A stretch of 64,000 nt of DNA from CAWAND01 sp963727915 (GCA_963727915.1 CAVSID010000004.1:310001-374000); one strand, 5' to 3'; numbered from the stretch's first letter, positions 20,210 through 29,776 are shown. Notes: generated by a model not told the origin, from the sequence alone. A program made the numbers and translations.

Positions 20210-21271
20210 ATGACGCAGGTCCCGACCGACACCCCGGTGTCTGTCGACAACCAGAGCCCCCTGGCCAACTTGATGCGAGCATTGGGCGACCGGGTGGAGG
20301 ATCTACTCACCAGCGGCAAGTGGGGCCTGGACGAGAAACGCGCCGGGCTGGCACGGGCTCGCCACGATTCGGCGCTGATGGCCGAGTGTCTTTCCGGCCT
20401 TCAGCGGGTTGTCGAGGCGGAGGCGGGTCTGATCCAACCCGTTTCAGTTACCACGGACATGCATAGGGTCTTGCAGGACCTTGTCCAACGGCTGATCCCG
20501 GCAGCGCGCGCAAGAAATGTTCGCCTGGTCTACACGCCGCATCCGCTCTCTTCACTTCAGGCTGATCGCGAGGGCGTGGCCCAGCTATTGGGTGCCCTCA
20601 CCAGTCTTTTGATCCTGGCCATGCCGGAGACGGCGGAGCTGGCCGTCAATGCAGCCGAAGAGGAAGACGCGAACCTGGCGAGCGTAGTCTATCGGTGGTC
20701 AGCGGCCGCCAATGCAACCAAAGACAGCCAGCTAAGCCTGCTCGAGTGGGAACAAACGTTTGAGTTGTTTGCCCCGCTCCTGGACGTGTACGGTGGCACC
20801 TGGCGCCAAGAATCCTTGAAAGGTGGGGGAGTGCGCTTCGAGGTCTGTTTTCCGATGGGCACGTCAGGATCGGCGCAGGGAGGGGGGACGATCCTCATCG
20901 TCGACGACGATCCCGACGGCGCATATCTCCTGGAACAAGTCCTAGTCAGAGCGGGGCACCAGGTCATGATCGCTCCCAATGGCCTGGAGGGCTTGGGGAT
21001 GGCTCACCAACGAGGCATTGCCTTGATCTTGCTGGATGTGATGCTCCCCGGGATGGATGGCTTCGAAGTCTGTCATCGCCTTCGGGAGGACCCGAAGACA
21101 GCCTCCATTCCGATCGTGATGATCTCAGCCAAATCTCGGGACGAAGATCGGGACATGGGGCTGCGTGTCGGCGCCAACGCCTATATGACCAAGCCGCTCG
21201 GCTTGACCGAAGTCGTCGACACCGTAGGTCGGCTGCTTTCTCCTTCAGAAGAAGGTTCTCATGACGGATAG
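20210..21271 (+). CDS. Response regulator with degenerate histidine-kinase-like N-terminal region
   Basis: 353 residues. The C-terminal ~120 residues are a CheY-type receiver: ILIVDDDPDG, the phospho-acceptor in LILLDVMLPGMDGFEV, and KPLGL at the conserved lysine. The N-terminal ~220 residues resemble the helical and GHKL portions of a sensor kinase (LQDLVQRLIPAARARNVRLV, ending GGGVRFEVCFPMG) but show no phospho-accepting His box and no clear N-box, so kinase activity is doubtful. There is no output domain. Its stop overlaps the pilB start by 11 bases, which ties it to pilus control. Longer upstream starts exist. Confidence 0.75.
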   Translation: MTQVPTDTPVSVDNQSPLANLMRALGDRVEDLLTSGKWGLDEKRAGLARARHDSALMAECLSGLQRVVEAEAGLIQPVSVTTDMHRVLQDLVQRLIPAARARNVRLVYTPHPLSSLQADREGVAQLLGALTSLLILAMPETAELAVNAAEEEDANLASVVYRWSAAANATKDSQLSLLEWEQTFELFAPLLDVYGGTWRQESLKGGGVRFEVCFPMGTSGSAQGGGTILIVDDDPDGAYLLEQVLVRAGHQVMIAPNGLEGLGMAHQRGIALILLDVMLPGMDGFEVCHRLREDPKTASIPIVMISAKSRDEDRDMGLRVGANAYMTKPLGLTEVVDTVGRLLSPSEEGSHDG

Positions 21272-22970
21272 TACAAGTACGCAAACCGCCCGACAGCGAC
21301 CGACCATTGGTCAGGTGCTGACCGATGCGGATCTGATCACGCCCGAACAGCTCGACCGCGCCCTGGAACTTCAAGCCGGCGGAGACTCCCGCCGCCTGGG
21401 CGACATCTTGATCGAGAACGGCTGGCTTCAGCCCGACAATCTGGCGATGGCGCTGAGCGTTCACCTCAATCTGCCTTTCATTGATCTCAAGCGACACCAA
21501 ATCCAGTCCGAAACGCTCCTGTTGATTTCCGAGGAAACCGCCCGGCGCTACAAACTGATCCCTCTGGACATTGTCGATGGCTCCCTGGCCGTTGTGATGG
21601 AAGATCCGACCGACATCCAGAGCATAGAAGAGCTCGAAGCGCTGGCCGGCCGCGGCATTCGACCCATGGTGGGCATCGCAACCGACATTGAAGCCGCCAT
21701 CGACTTGAACTACCGTGCCAACCGGCGCATTGAAGCCGAAGTCGCCGAGTTCACGGTGTTGACCGACGGCGCCGCCGATGCGTACACCGAAGCCGAAGGC
21801 CTCATCACCGATCCGGTGGTGCGGGCCGTGGACCTGATTCTTGAGCAGGCTGTGCGCGATCGCGCATCGGATATTCACATCTCGCCCGATTCCGACTCGG
21901 TCCGAGTGCGGTATCGGGTAGATGGCGTGCTTCAAGACAGCGTCTCTCTTCCTAAAGGCAGCCATGATCCGCTGCTCTCCCGAATCAAGATCCTTGCCGG
22001 TATGAATATCGCCGAACGGCGGCGGCCCCAGGACGGCCAGTTCTCCAAGCTCATCGAGTCCGAAGAAGTCCATTTCCGGGTTGCCACCAGCGACACTACT
22101 TGGGGAGAAATCGTCACACTCCGGGTGATGGGCCGATCCGAGTCCATCCTGGATCTGCCCGGGCTCGGCCTTCAAGCCGACCAGGTTGAGAATCTCAAGA
22201 GCCTGATCCAGCTGCCGTTCGGCATGGTCCTGGTCAGCGGGCCGACAGGGTCGGGAAAGACGACCACCCTTTACGCCGCGCTCAACCAGTTGGACAGAAC
22301 TCACATGAACATTATGACCATCGAAGATCCGGTGGAGTACAACTTCTCCCGCATCAGCCAGATCCAGGTCAATCGAGCAGCCGACATCACCTTTGCATCC
22401 GGCTTGCGGGGCACGATGCGCCTCGACCCGGATGTGATCTTGGTGGGCGAGGTGCGCGATGGGGAAACGGCGGATTCGGCGACCCAAGCGGCGCTCACCG
22501 GCCACCTGGTGCTGTCATCGATCCACGCCAACAATTCGGCAGGCGCCATGTACAGGCTGGCCCATCTGGGGGTCGAGCGCTACATGATCTCATCTGCCAT
22601 TCTCGGCGTTGTGGCCCAGCGCTTGGTCCGCTGCGTCTGCCCCCATTGCAAGGCGTCGGCGACCCCGACGGACGCGGATCAGGCGGCTTACGAGTTTGAG
22701 ACCGGCCAGACCCTTGACGAGATATTCAGGGGCGAAGGCTGCGCGTACTGTGGACACACCGGCTACTTGGGTCGAACGGGCGTGTTCGAGATCCTGCGGG
22801 TTGACGAGGAGATGCGCCGCCTATTTGTCAGCGGCACTGACGCCGGGGAGGTCAAAGGCGTCGCCCTGGCTCGAGGCATGCAGACTATGCGCCAGGACGG
22901 CATGCTGAAAGTGGCCCAGGGGATCACCACGCCCGAAGAGGTCCTGCGCAATGTGGCTTGGATAGGATGA
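21261..22970 (+). CDS. pilB: Type IV pilus assembly ATPase PilB
   Basis: 569-residue GspE/PilB extension ATPase. An N-terminal MshEN domain (residues ~12-150, GQVLTDADLITPEQLDRAL) is followed by Walker A GPTGSGKTT near 330, the Asp box in MTIEDPVEY near 355, Walker B in DPDVILVGEVRD near 393, the His box in GHLVLSSIHAN near 415, and a tetracysteine zinc site (CVCPHC ... CAYCG). It powers pilin polymerisation at the inner face of the membrane. It begins the structural part of the pilus operon. Confidence 0.96.
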   Translation: MTDSTSTQTARQRPTIGQVLTDADLITPEQLDRALELQAGGDSRRLGDILIENGWLQPDNLAMALSVHLNLPFIDLKRHQIQSETLLLISEETARRYKLIPLDIVDGSLAVVMEDPTDIQSIEELEALAGRGIRPMVGIATDIEAAIDLNYRANRRIEAEVAEFTVLTDGAADAYTEAEGLITDPVVRAVDLILEQAVRDRASDIHISPDSDSVRVRYRVDGVLQDSVSLPKGSHDPLLSRIKILAGMNIAERRRPQDGQFSKLIESEEVHFRVATSDTTWGEIVTLRVMGRSESILDLPGLGLQADQVENLKSLIQLPFGMVLVSGPTGSGKTTTLYAALNQLDRTHMNIMTIEDPVEYNFSRISQIQVNRAADITFASGLRGTMRLDPDVILVGEVRDGETADSATQAALTGHLVLSSIHANNSAGAMYRLAHLGVERYMISSAILGVVAQRLVRCVCPHCKASATPTDADQAAYEFETGQTLDEIFRGEGCAYCGHTGYLGRTGVFEILRVDEEMRRLFVSGTDAGEVKGVALARGMQTMRQDGMLKVAQGITTPEEVLRNVAWIG

Positions 22971-23021
22971 GATCCTCCATGATGTGGAAACCAGCCCACC
23001 CGGACACGGAGGCCTGACGAC

Positions 23022-24230
23022 ATGGCCTATCGCTACCTGGCCTTTGATACCCAGGGGAATCCCACTAGCGGGGTCCTGGATGTTGAAACGGAATCCGCCG
23101 CCGAACGCGCTCTGTGGGAGCGCAATCTGACGATTGTCGATCTGGCCCCGGTCCGGCGGAGACTCGATCTGGCCAGTGTCTTCCCGTCCTTTCTGGGTCC
23201 CAAGAGCGAAGACCTTGTGATCTTCTCCCAGCAGCTCGCCAACCTGGTCGAGTCCGGTGTCGGCCTCGTCCCGGCCCTTCAGTTGCTCGCCCAGGAGGTT
23301 TCCAGTGCTCCGCTGCGACGGGTGCTTCAGAGCGTTGTCGAAGAAGTTCAACAGGGAACCACGATGTCGCAAGCCATGGCATCCCACAAACTTGTGTTCC
23401 CCGAGATCTATTCCCGCATGGTCGAAGTGGGCGAAAGAACCGGTAACGTTGGCTTCGTGCTGCGCGAACTGGCAACCTACCTGGAGAGGGAGGTCGATGT
23501 CACACGGAAGATCAGGGATGCGGTTACCTATCCGGCCTTCTTGATCCTGTTTGCCATCGGTGTGGTGATCCTGGTGATGAACTTCACCCTGCCGGCTCTG
23601 CTCGGCCTGTACTCAGAATTCCACGCCGAGCTGCCCTTGCCAACCAGGATCATGATGGGCTTCGCATCCTTCTTCGTCGCCTACCGCGCCTACATCTTCT
23701 TGGGGGGAGCTGCCCTCGCCATCGCTGCCTTTGTCTATTTCACACGACCACGGGGGCGGCTCCAGCTCGACACGATCCTTCTCAAATTGCCGGTATTCGG
23801 CAAGATCGTCCTGAACGGGGCAGTATCAAGGATGGGGCGGACCCTGGCCACGTTGCTGCAGGCCGGGATTTCGCTTCCGGAAGGTCTTCAACTCACGCAG
23901 TCGATTGTGAGCAACAGAGTCATCAGCCAGGCCATAGAGGACTTGCGTCGCGAGTCGCTTCAAGGGCGGGGCCTGTCCGAGCCCATCGCTCGTTCTGGTG
24001 TCTTCCCACGCATGCTGTCCCAGATGGTCCGCGTGGGTGAGGAGACGGGGACCCTCGACACCAATCTCAACACGATGGCCCATTTCTACGATGAAGAAGT
24101 CGAGCGTTCGGTCAAGGCCGTAACGGGCCTTCTCGAGCCCGCCTTGATCATATTCGTAGGCTTGATCGTCGGCTTCGTGGCGGTTTCGGTCATCATGCCC
24201 ATGTATTCGCTGCTCCAGTCCATCAAATGA
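23022..24230 (+). CDS. pilC: Type IV pilus inner-membrane platform protein PilC
   Basis: 402-residue GspF/PilC protein with two cytoplasmic T2SF domains (residues ~65-185 and ~270-390) and three membrane helices (FLILFAIGVVILVMNFTLPA, AYIFLGGAALAIAAFVYF, LIIFVGLIVGFVAVSVIMPM). Typical motifs: FSQQLANLVESGVGL, GERTGN and RVGEETGTLD. The platform connects the PilB/PilT ATPases with pilin. It follows pilB by 51 bases on the same strand. Confidence 0.96.
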   Translation: MAYRYLAFDTQGNPTSGVLDVETESAAERALWERNLTIVDLAPVRRRLDLASVFPSFLGPKSEDLVIFSQQLANLVESGVGLVPALQLLAQEVSSAPLRRVLQSVVEEVQQGTTMSQAMASHKLVFPEIYSRMVEVGERTGNVGFVLRELATYLEREVDVTRKIRDAVTYPAFLILFAIGVVILVMNFTLPALLGLYSEFHAELPLPTRIMMGFASFFVAYRAYIFLGGAALAIAAFVYFTRPRGRLQLDTILLKLPVFGKIVLNGAVSRMGRTLATLLQAGISLPEGLQLTQSIVSNRVISQAIEDLRRESLQGRGLSEPIARSGVFPRMLSQMVRVGEETGTLDTNLNTMAHFYDEEVERSVKAVTGLLEPALIIFVGLIVGFVAVSVIMPMYSLLQSIK

Positions 24231-24255
24231 CCTGCCGGCTTGAGATGAGCTGACC

Positions 24256-24690
24256 ATGCGCCCGTTTGTGAAATTCCGCACTAACGAAAGGACTCTTGGG
24301 CTGACTAATCAGCAAGGCTTTTCATTGGTCGAGGAGTTGGTGGCGCTCTCGGTCGTATCCCTCGGCTTGGTGCTGCTGGTGGCCATGATTGGAACCGGCA
24401 CCAAGGGCGTCACCAGCACTATCGACAAAGTAACCGCCGAGGACCTGGCCCGCTCCCAACTTGAGCTGGTGAAAGGCTCGACCTACCACGCCAATCCCAC
24501 CAGCGCGCCCTATCCGACGGCCGCTGCGCCCACACCCTATGCCGTCGGAATGACGGTCCAGTATTGGACGGCGCCGTCGGGCCCCTTCACGAGCACCGTC
24601 CGAAACGACGGACTGCAGAAGATCACCGTCACCGTGTCGCGCAACGGCACGCAGATCCTGCAAGTCGAAGATTACAAGGTCAACCGATGA
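24256..24690 (+). CDS. Minor pseudopilin with prepilin N-terminus
   Basis: 144 residues. The class III/type IVa prepilin signal G^FSLVEELVALSVV has Glu at mature position 5 and a hydrophobic N-terminal helix that packs into the pilus core; cleavage by the PilD encoded downstream is expected. The globular part is short and rich in Thr and Pro. The stop overlaps the start of the next pseudopilin (ATGA). It may be a tip or initiation subunit. Confidence 0.85.
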   Translation: MRPFVKFRTNERTLGLTNQQGFSLVEELVALSVVSLGLVLLVAMIGTGTKGVTSTIDKVTAEDLARSQLELVKGSTYHANPTSAPYPTAAAPTPYAVGMTVQYWTAPSGPFTSTVRNDGLQKITVTVSRNGTQILQVEDYKVNR

Positions 24691-25193
24691 CCCTAAGAAG
24701 GCGCCTCGGGCGGCGTGTTGCCCTTCGCGAAGAAAGCGGGCTTTCCCTGGTCGAAGTCATCGTCGGCCTGGGCATCTCCGTCTTCGTGCTGGCCTTCGTC
24801 GGGACGGTGGCCTTCCAGATCTACCGCGTCACCAACTGGGGGAATGATCGGCTGCTGCTGGCTTCGGACGTGCAAACGGCGGCCCTGTGGCTGAGCCGAG
24901 ACGTGGTTCAGGCCAATCAGTTCACGCCCGGCACGGCGCCCGACTACGGGGTCTTCACCATCCCTACCGACACCACCAGCAAGCAGGTCCGCTACAGCTA
25001 TAACCCGGCCGGACACACGCTAACGAGGACCGATCTGGCCTCGGGAGAAACGATTATTGTCTCCCGGGACATTCAGAACCAGGCTGACTTGAGCTTCGCC
25101 GTCCTTGGCCGACTGGTGACCGTCGATGTCCTTGTGGGCAGAGGCGGACAGACGGACACGGCCGCCATGCACTTCTTTATGAGGGTGCCATGA
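24687..25193 (+). CDS. Minor pseudopilin (PilW/GspJ-like)
   Basis: 168 residues. Prepilin motif SG^LSLVEVIVGLGISVFVL with Glu5, then a globular domain (WLSRDVVQANQFTPG) typical of PilW/GspJ-like proteins. It is translationally coupled to both neighbours by ATGA overlaps, so three consecutive minor-pilin-like proteins are made in fixed ratio. Confidence 0.8.
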   Translation: MTLRRRLGRRVALREESGLSLVEVIVGLGISVFVLAFVGTVAFQIYRVTNWGNDRLLLASDVQTAALWLSRDVVQANQFTPGTAPDYGVFTIPTDTTSKQVRYSYNPAGHTLTRTDLASGETIIVSRDIQNQADLSFAVLGRLVTVDVLVGRGGQTDTAAMHFFMRVP

Positions 25194-26480
25194 CTTCCCG
25201 ACGCCGATGGTCTGTGAGGCTTCTGGCTGACGAGTGCGGCGGTTCGCTGGCCCCGGTGCTGGTGGTTCTGGCGATCGGCGTTCTGCTGATGTCGCCCTTC
25301 CTGGCACACGTCAGCACACGCATGCTGGCCTCTCGAGGCGCTGACGCCGAAACCCTGGCACGCTACGCCGCCGATTTAGGCGTCGAGTGGGGCGCCTGGA
25401 GCCTGCTGAACAACAGCGGCTTTCGTGCCACCGTCGATGCCACCCCGCTGACACCCGTTGCACTGACCCCCGCCATCTCCCTTAACGGGCTGACGGTCAA
25501 CTCCTGGGTCACGGCGGTTCTGGTGCGCGGCTGGGATTCGTCCAGCCTGGCGGGTCTTCCCGACGATGTCGACAAGGGAGGCAACCTTGCCGCCACCGGC
25601 GGGGACTTCATCTACGCCTTCCGTGGCAAATCGAAAGAATTCTGGCGCTATAGTGTCTCCGTCAACCAATGGGTTGCCCGCGCCGATGTCCCGACCAAGC
25701 CCGATAACGGCAGCGCGCTCGGTGTACGCCGGAGCTAATGGCGTGTACGCGTTTACTGGCAAAGGCAAGGACTTCTACCGATACGCCCCCTCCAGCAACA
25801 CCTGGACCACGCTGTCCAATGCGCCCGAGACGGCCGACCAGGGCGCCTCCCTGGTGTACACCGGCGGGAATGTGATTTATGCCTTCACTGGGAAGAGCAA
25901 GAAGTTCTGGCGCTACAACATCACCTCCGACGCTTGGACCGCCCTGGCCGACGCCCCGGATACAACCGTCAACGGCGGCTCGATGATCTGGACCGGCGGC
26001 AACTACTTCTATGTGATGTCCGGCAAGGAGAGCCACCACGAGGGGACGTTCTGGCGCTACAACATCTCGGGCAACTCGTGGACGACGCTCGCCACCACCC
26101 CCGGGACGGTCGGCCTGGGCGGGGGTTTGGCGTATGCCAGCGGAGACTCCATCTACGCCATGGCCGGCAACTCGACCGATTTCTGGCGATACAGCGTGTC
26201 GGGAGACTCCTGGACCGAATTGACCAGCGATCCGACACCCGGTACAGTGCAGGACGGCGGGAACATAGTCTATAACGGCGGCAAGTATTTCTACGCCTTG
26301 CAAGGCAACAACACACCGAACTTTTGGCGCTACCTGGCCGTCCCGCCTCAATACGACATCGAATCGAAGGCCGCCACCTCGGACGCCTGCAAGGTCACCC
26401 GCAGCCGTCTGGAGATCGACGGCAGCGCGAGCACGGTGCTGTTTTGGATGATGTCCGAGACGGCCCTGCCCTGCAGCTAG
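25190..26480 (+). CDS. Pilin-locus protein with six-blade Kelch-like propeller (one frameshift)
   Basis: About 429 residues once a frameshift near 25733 is bridged. The N-terminal 80 residues resemble PilX/GspK-type minor pilins (GGSLAPVLVVLAIGVLLMS plus a helical region) but lack a normal Gly-Phe cleavage site with Glu5. The rest holds six similar repeats of about 48 residues with the pattern GG-x(3)-YAF-G-x(4)-FWRYN-x(4)-W-x-LA-x-P, a Kelch-type beta-propeller. This would display a large ligand-binding head from the pilus or membrane. It is coupled to the previous gene by ATGA. Function as a tip adhesin is inference. Confidence 0.75.
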
Positions 26481-26722
26481 TTTGGAGGCACGGATGGAAC
26501 CGGAGCACCAAACTCAGCAAGCTCGCTGCAGCCCCCAACCGGCTTGCGCCCCCGACTTGGTCCGATTGGACGTCCTGCCAAAGCGTTATCGGAGATCCAT
26601 GCCCTCTCCACCTCGACAGGGCAGTGCTCATCCGTCCAGATTGACGGCACGCAATCCACAGTTCCTTTATGGCTCTTGGCGAACACCGCCTCGCCCTGCC
26701 CGTGATCAGGAGGAATCGATCG

Positions 26723-27463
26723 ATGGGTCTTGACCAGGATCCAACCCGAACGTCAAAATCCCGATCGGTACCGGAAAGGCGAGCCGACCTGCTCGACTTC
26801 AACGTCCTGCCGCGGCGCCTCCGGCGACCCAGGGTCACCTGGCGGGCGGTGGCACCGTGGTTGTCCCTCCTGGTGTTGGTCGGCGTCGTCTACCCATTGT
26901 TCACCTGGTTTGCGGCCGCCAACGCCGAATTCGACCGGACATCCAACCAACTCTTCCACCTGCAGAGCACGCTGACGGCGGGTCAGGCGCCTTCGGGTAC
27001 CGAGGCCGCGCTTGAAACAATGATCGCAGACGTCGAAGAGCAGACCAGCCAGCTCAACCTGGCGGCCCAGGGCGTCGACATTCAGCAGATTGCCTGGGGA
27101 GAAACAATTCGATTTGCGCTCGGCCAGGCCCCAGCTGGCGCCAACATCACGCATGTCGACCAAGCGACGGACACGCTCACGCTTTCGGGCACAGCCCAGT
27201 CATATCGAATCCCGCTCGAATATGGCCGCATGCTGGAGGCCACTGGGCGCTTCTTGTCAGTTCGAGTTGATATCATCAGCCTTGTACCCAAGACGAGTCC
27301 GACGGCTGCGGCCACGGCCACGCCGGCACGCACATCCGGTTCTTCGACTCCCACCCCGGCGCTCGAGGCGCCCGGCGAACCCCTCTACCTCTTCCAGCTG
27401 ACGATCGTTGTGCGGGCGTCAAACGTGATCACACCCATTCCGGAGGCGACCGATGCCCCCTGA
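26723..27463 (+). CDS. pilN: PilN-like type IV pilus assembly protein
   Basis: 246 residues. The cytoplasmic N-terminus carries the PilN signature (DLLDFNVLPRRLRRP), followed by one transmembrane helix (residues ~58-78, WLSLLVLVGVVYPLFTWF), a coiled-coil/ferredoxin-like periplasmic domain, and a Thr/Pro-rich tail. Its partner PilM normally binds the cytoplasmic NVLP peptide. AGGAGGAATCGATCG before the ATG at 26723 fixes the start. The sequence is weakly conserved; gene context supports the call. Confidence 0.75.
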   Translation: MGLDQDPTRTSKSRSVPERRADLLDFNVLPRRLRRPRVTWRAVAPWLSLLVLVGVVYPLFTWFAAANAEFDRTSNQLFHLQSTLTAGQAPSGTEAALETMIADVEEQTSQLNLAAQGVDIQQIAWGETIRFALGQAPAGANITHVDQATDTLTLSGTAQSYRIPLEYGRMLEATGRFLSVRVDIISLVPKTSPTAAATATPARTSGSSTPTPALEAPGEPLYLFQLTIVVRASNVITPIPEATDAP

Positions 27464-27529
27464 ACCAATCCTCATGCCTTCCGGCGTTCAGCTCCTGCGC
27501 TGGGCGCGGTCGCCACAAGGAGGCCACGA

Positions 27530-28114
27530 ATGAATCCACCTGGCACACATCGCGGCGGGATTTCTGCCTGGACTCTTGCCATCGTGCTCAATGTCATCGC
27601 GCTGGCGGTCGTGGCCGCCCTCTTGGCCGGTGGCGTGGCGCGAACCTTGGGCGCCCAATCCATCGACAATCAGGTGGGCAGCCTGAGCGGCAATCTGAGC
27701 CAACTCATCCAAATCCGGCAGGACAACCTGGATCAGCTCTCCGCCCAGCTCGACAGCGCTCGGTCCGAACTGGCCCAGGTTGAGGCAGAGGCCCCCCAAC
27801 TCGGTGCCCCCTACCAGCTTTACGAACGCGGCTTCGCACTCGGGCCGGAGAACGAGGTTGAAGTTGAGAGCATCGCCTATGGCGGGGAGGAAACACAATC
27901 CACTGCTCTTGGCTCGCTGGGTCTCGACACATACAGCATCAGTCTTCTGGGAGATATTCCCGGCTGCGTCAACTATATGTCCCAGCTTGAGACGGAGGGT
28001 GCGCCGTACCTGGCGACTGAACGGGTCACGATGCAGTTCGGAGACCCAGGCAGTTGTTCGTTCAACACCGTCGTCCTGGGGACCGATCTGGCTGGACTGC
28101 CCGCCGCGCCCTAG
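27530..28114 (+). CDS. pilO: PilO-like type IV pilus assembly protein
   Basis: 194 residues: short cytoplasmic start, one membrane helix (residues ~13-37, LAIVLNVIALAVVAALLAGG), a coiled coil (SQLIQIRQDNLDQLSAQLDS) and an alpha/beta domain containing ISLLGDIPGCVNYMSQLE, the PilO-type pattern. AAGGAGGCCACGA precedes the ATG. It lies between the pilN- and pilM-like genes. Two cysteines (in GCVNY and GSCSF) could form a disulfide. Confidence 0.72.
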   Translation: MNPPGTHRGGISAWTLAIVLNVIALAVVAALLAGGVARTLGAQSIDNQVGSLSGNLSQLIQIRQDNLDQLSAQLDSARSELAQVEAEAPQLGAPYQLYERGFALGPENEVEVESIAYGGEETQSTALGSLGLDTYSISLLGDIPGCVNYMSQLETEGAPYLATERVTMQFGDPGSCSFNTVVLGTDLAGLPAAP

Positions 28115-28145
28115 CCGGCCGGCGTGCGTGGTGTCAAAAGGGAGA

Positions 28146-29024
28146 ATGCCCTTGTTCTCAAGATCGCTCGTCACATTGGATTTCGAAGACGGAAGCCTGC
28201 GCTGGCTGACGACCAAAGGCAATCGTGTCCAGCGCTGGAACCGCGTTCGGCTCGTTGCGCCATCGTCGCCCGACGGTCAGGAGGGTCCGGAAGCGATCGG
28301 TGAGCAGTTGGCAGGGGTTTTCAAGACCGAATTGCTGCCCAAGAAGCCGGTCGTCGTGTCGATCGGTGGGCAACGCGCCATATTCAGGACGCTGACGCTA
28401 CCAGAGATGGACCGTTCGCTGCTCGATGCCGCCGTGCAGCGCAAGCTCCGGCAGGAGATCCCCCTCCAGCCCCAGGAAATCGACCTCTCTTGGGAAATCG
28501 TTGGGCGGAGCGAGGGCGAGTTGAGCATCTATATCGCTGCCATCCCGCGGGAGGAAATTGACAGGCAAATGACGATCCTGCGGACCGCCGGCATCCGTCC
28601 GGCGGCGATGGACGTCAAGTCCTTGGCGCTCATCCGCGCGGCAAATCGCTCGCGCGGCGTCATCGTCTGCCTGGAAGACAGCTCGCTGACGATCGTGGTT
28701 GTCGTTGACGGGACACCCCAAATCATCCGCACCGTGCCGTTGGGCGCTTCCACAGCGTCAGCTGAGGGGAGACTCGACCTGGTGCTTCAGGAGTTGGTGC
28801 GGACAACCAAGTTCTACAATGAAAGCCACAGGGCCCATACTCTGCCAGCCGATTGCCCGCTCTTTCTGACCGGCTCGCATTTCCGGTCTCAAGCGATGAT
28901 CGAACGCATTTCGCCGCGAAGCCCGTATCCCGTGGCCGAATTGGACCCGCCGCTATCGTATCCGGACGGCCTTTCGTTGGCAGAGTTCAGCGTCAACATC
29001 GGCTTGGCGCTGAAGGCCTTATGA
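28146..29024 (+). CDS. pilM: PilM-like actin-fold pilus assembly protein
   Basis: About 292 residues with the actin-like fold of PilM: KKPVVVSIGGQRAIFRTLTLPEM, the YIAAIPREEIDRQ stretch, and the central GVIVCLEDSSLTIVVVVDG phosphate-binding-like strand pair. It is a cytoplasmic ring protein that binds the PilN N-terminus. The order N-O-M is the reverse of the usual M-N-O. Its stop overlaps the pilD start (ATGA). Confidence 0.8.
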   Translation: MPLFSRSLVTLDFEDGSLRWLTTKGNRVQRWNRVRLVAPSSPDGQEGPEAIGEQLAGVFKTELLPKKPVVVSIGGQRAIFRTLTLPEMDRSLLDAAVQRKLRQEIPLQPQEIDLSWEIVGRSEGELSIYIAAIPREEIDRQMTILRTAGIRPAAMDVKSLALIRAANRSRGVIVCLEDSSLTIVVVVDGTPQIIRTVPLGASTASAEGRLDLVLQELVRTTKFYNESHRAHTLPADCPLFLTGSHFRSQAMIERISPRSPYPVAELDPPLSYPDGLSLAEFSVNIGLALKAL

Positions 29025-29776
29025 ACGTCTGGTTCGTCATGGTGTATTCGATCCTCGGTGCGGTCGTCGGCAGCTTCCTAAACGTCTGCGCCGACAGGCT
29101 GCCGACCGGAGATTCGATCGTCTCCCCGGGCTCGCACTGCGCCAATTGCCAGCGACCGCTGACGGCCTCGGAACTCATCCCTGTCTTCAGCTATGTACTG
29201 CTCAGAGGGCGTTGCCGAAGCTGCGGAGTGCAGATCGGGTTGCGGTCGCCCTTGGTCGGACTTTTAACCGGCGGGCTGTTCGCCCTGACACTCGCAAGAT
29301 TTGGCTTGAGTACGACCAGTTTGCTGGTCTCGGCATATATCTGCTTCTTGATGGTGATGGCGATCACCGATCTGGAAAGCCAACGCATCCTCAATTCGGT
29401 GGTCTTTCCGGCGATTGGCTTGGCTCTTCTGGCCTCGTTCTTTACTCCCGACCGGTCCTGGGTCCAGCTCCTTCTCGGCGGAGCAGTCGGATTTGTCATC
29501 CTCCTCCTTCTGGCGGTGCTTGTGTCTGGCGGCATGGGGATGGGGGACGTCAAGCTGGCAGCGTTCATCGGACTAATCGTAGGCTTCCCCCAGATCGGCC
29601 TTGTTCTCGTGCTTTCATTCGTCATGGGGGGGGTGATCACCGGGAGTCAATGGGCTGCTGGCCGCCTGGCACGCGGGGATCGGGTCGCCTTTGGACCCTA
29701 CCTGGCGCTGGGGGCCTTGATTGGTCTGCTCTATGGAAACCAACTTCTCGCCCTTTGGCTGGGGAGGATTAGCTGA
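29021..29776 (+). CDS. pilD: Prepilin peptidase PilD (A24 family)
   Basis: About 251-residue membrane aspartic protease that cleaves and N-methylates prepilins. The N-terminal domain keeps the zinc site as CANC...CRSC (residues ~41-72). The catalytic aspartates are in MAITDLE and in the GxGD motif GMGMGDVKLAAF. About seven hydrophobic segments are present. It starts at ATG 29021 overlapping the pilM stop, giving GAVVGSFLNVCADRLP, the family N-terminus. It would process PilA and the pseudopilins of this locus. Confidence 0.95.
   Translation: MNVWFVMVYSILGAVVGSFLNVCADRLPTGDSIVSPGSHCANCQRPLTASELIPVFSYVLLRGRCRSCGVQIGLRSPLVGLLTGGLFALTLARFGLSTTSLLVSAYICFLMVMAITDLESQRILNSVVFPAIGLALLASFFTPDRSWVQLLLGGAVGFVILLLLAVLVSGGMGMGDVKLAAFIGLIVGFPQIGLVLVLSFVMGGVITGSQWAAGRLARGDRVAFGPYLALGALIGLLYGNQLLALWLGRIS

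Noticed and set aside
20964..22505. 513-codon open frame antisense to pilB
   Set aside because: PilB has all ATPase motifs on the + strand; the antisense product is typical GC-rich shadow.
24266..24283. TTGTGAAATTCCGCACTA at the start of the pseudopilin gene as another palindrome copy
   Set aside because: Only the left half matches; it codes for the conserved N-terminus PFVKFR.
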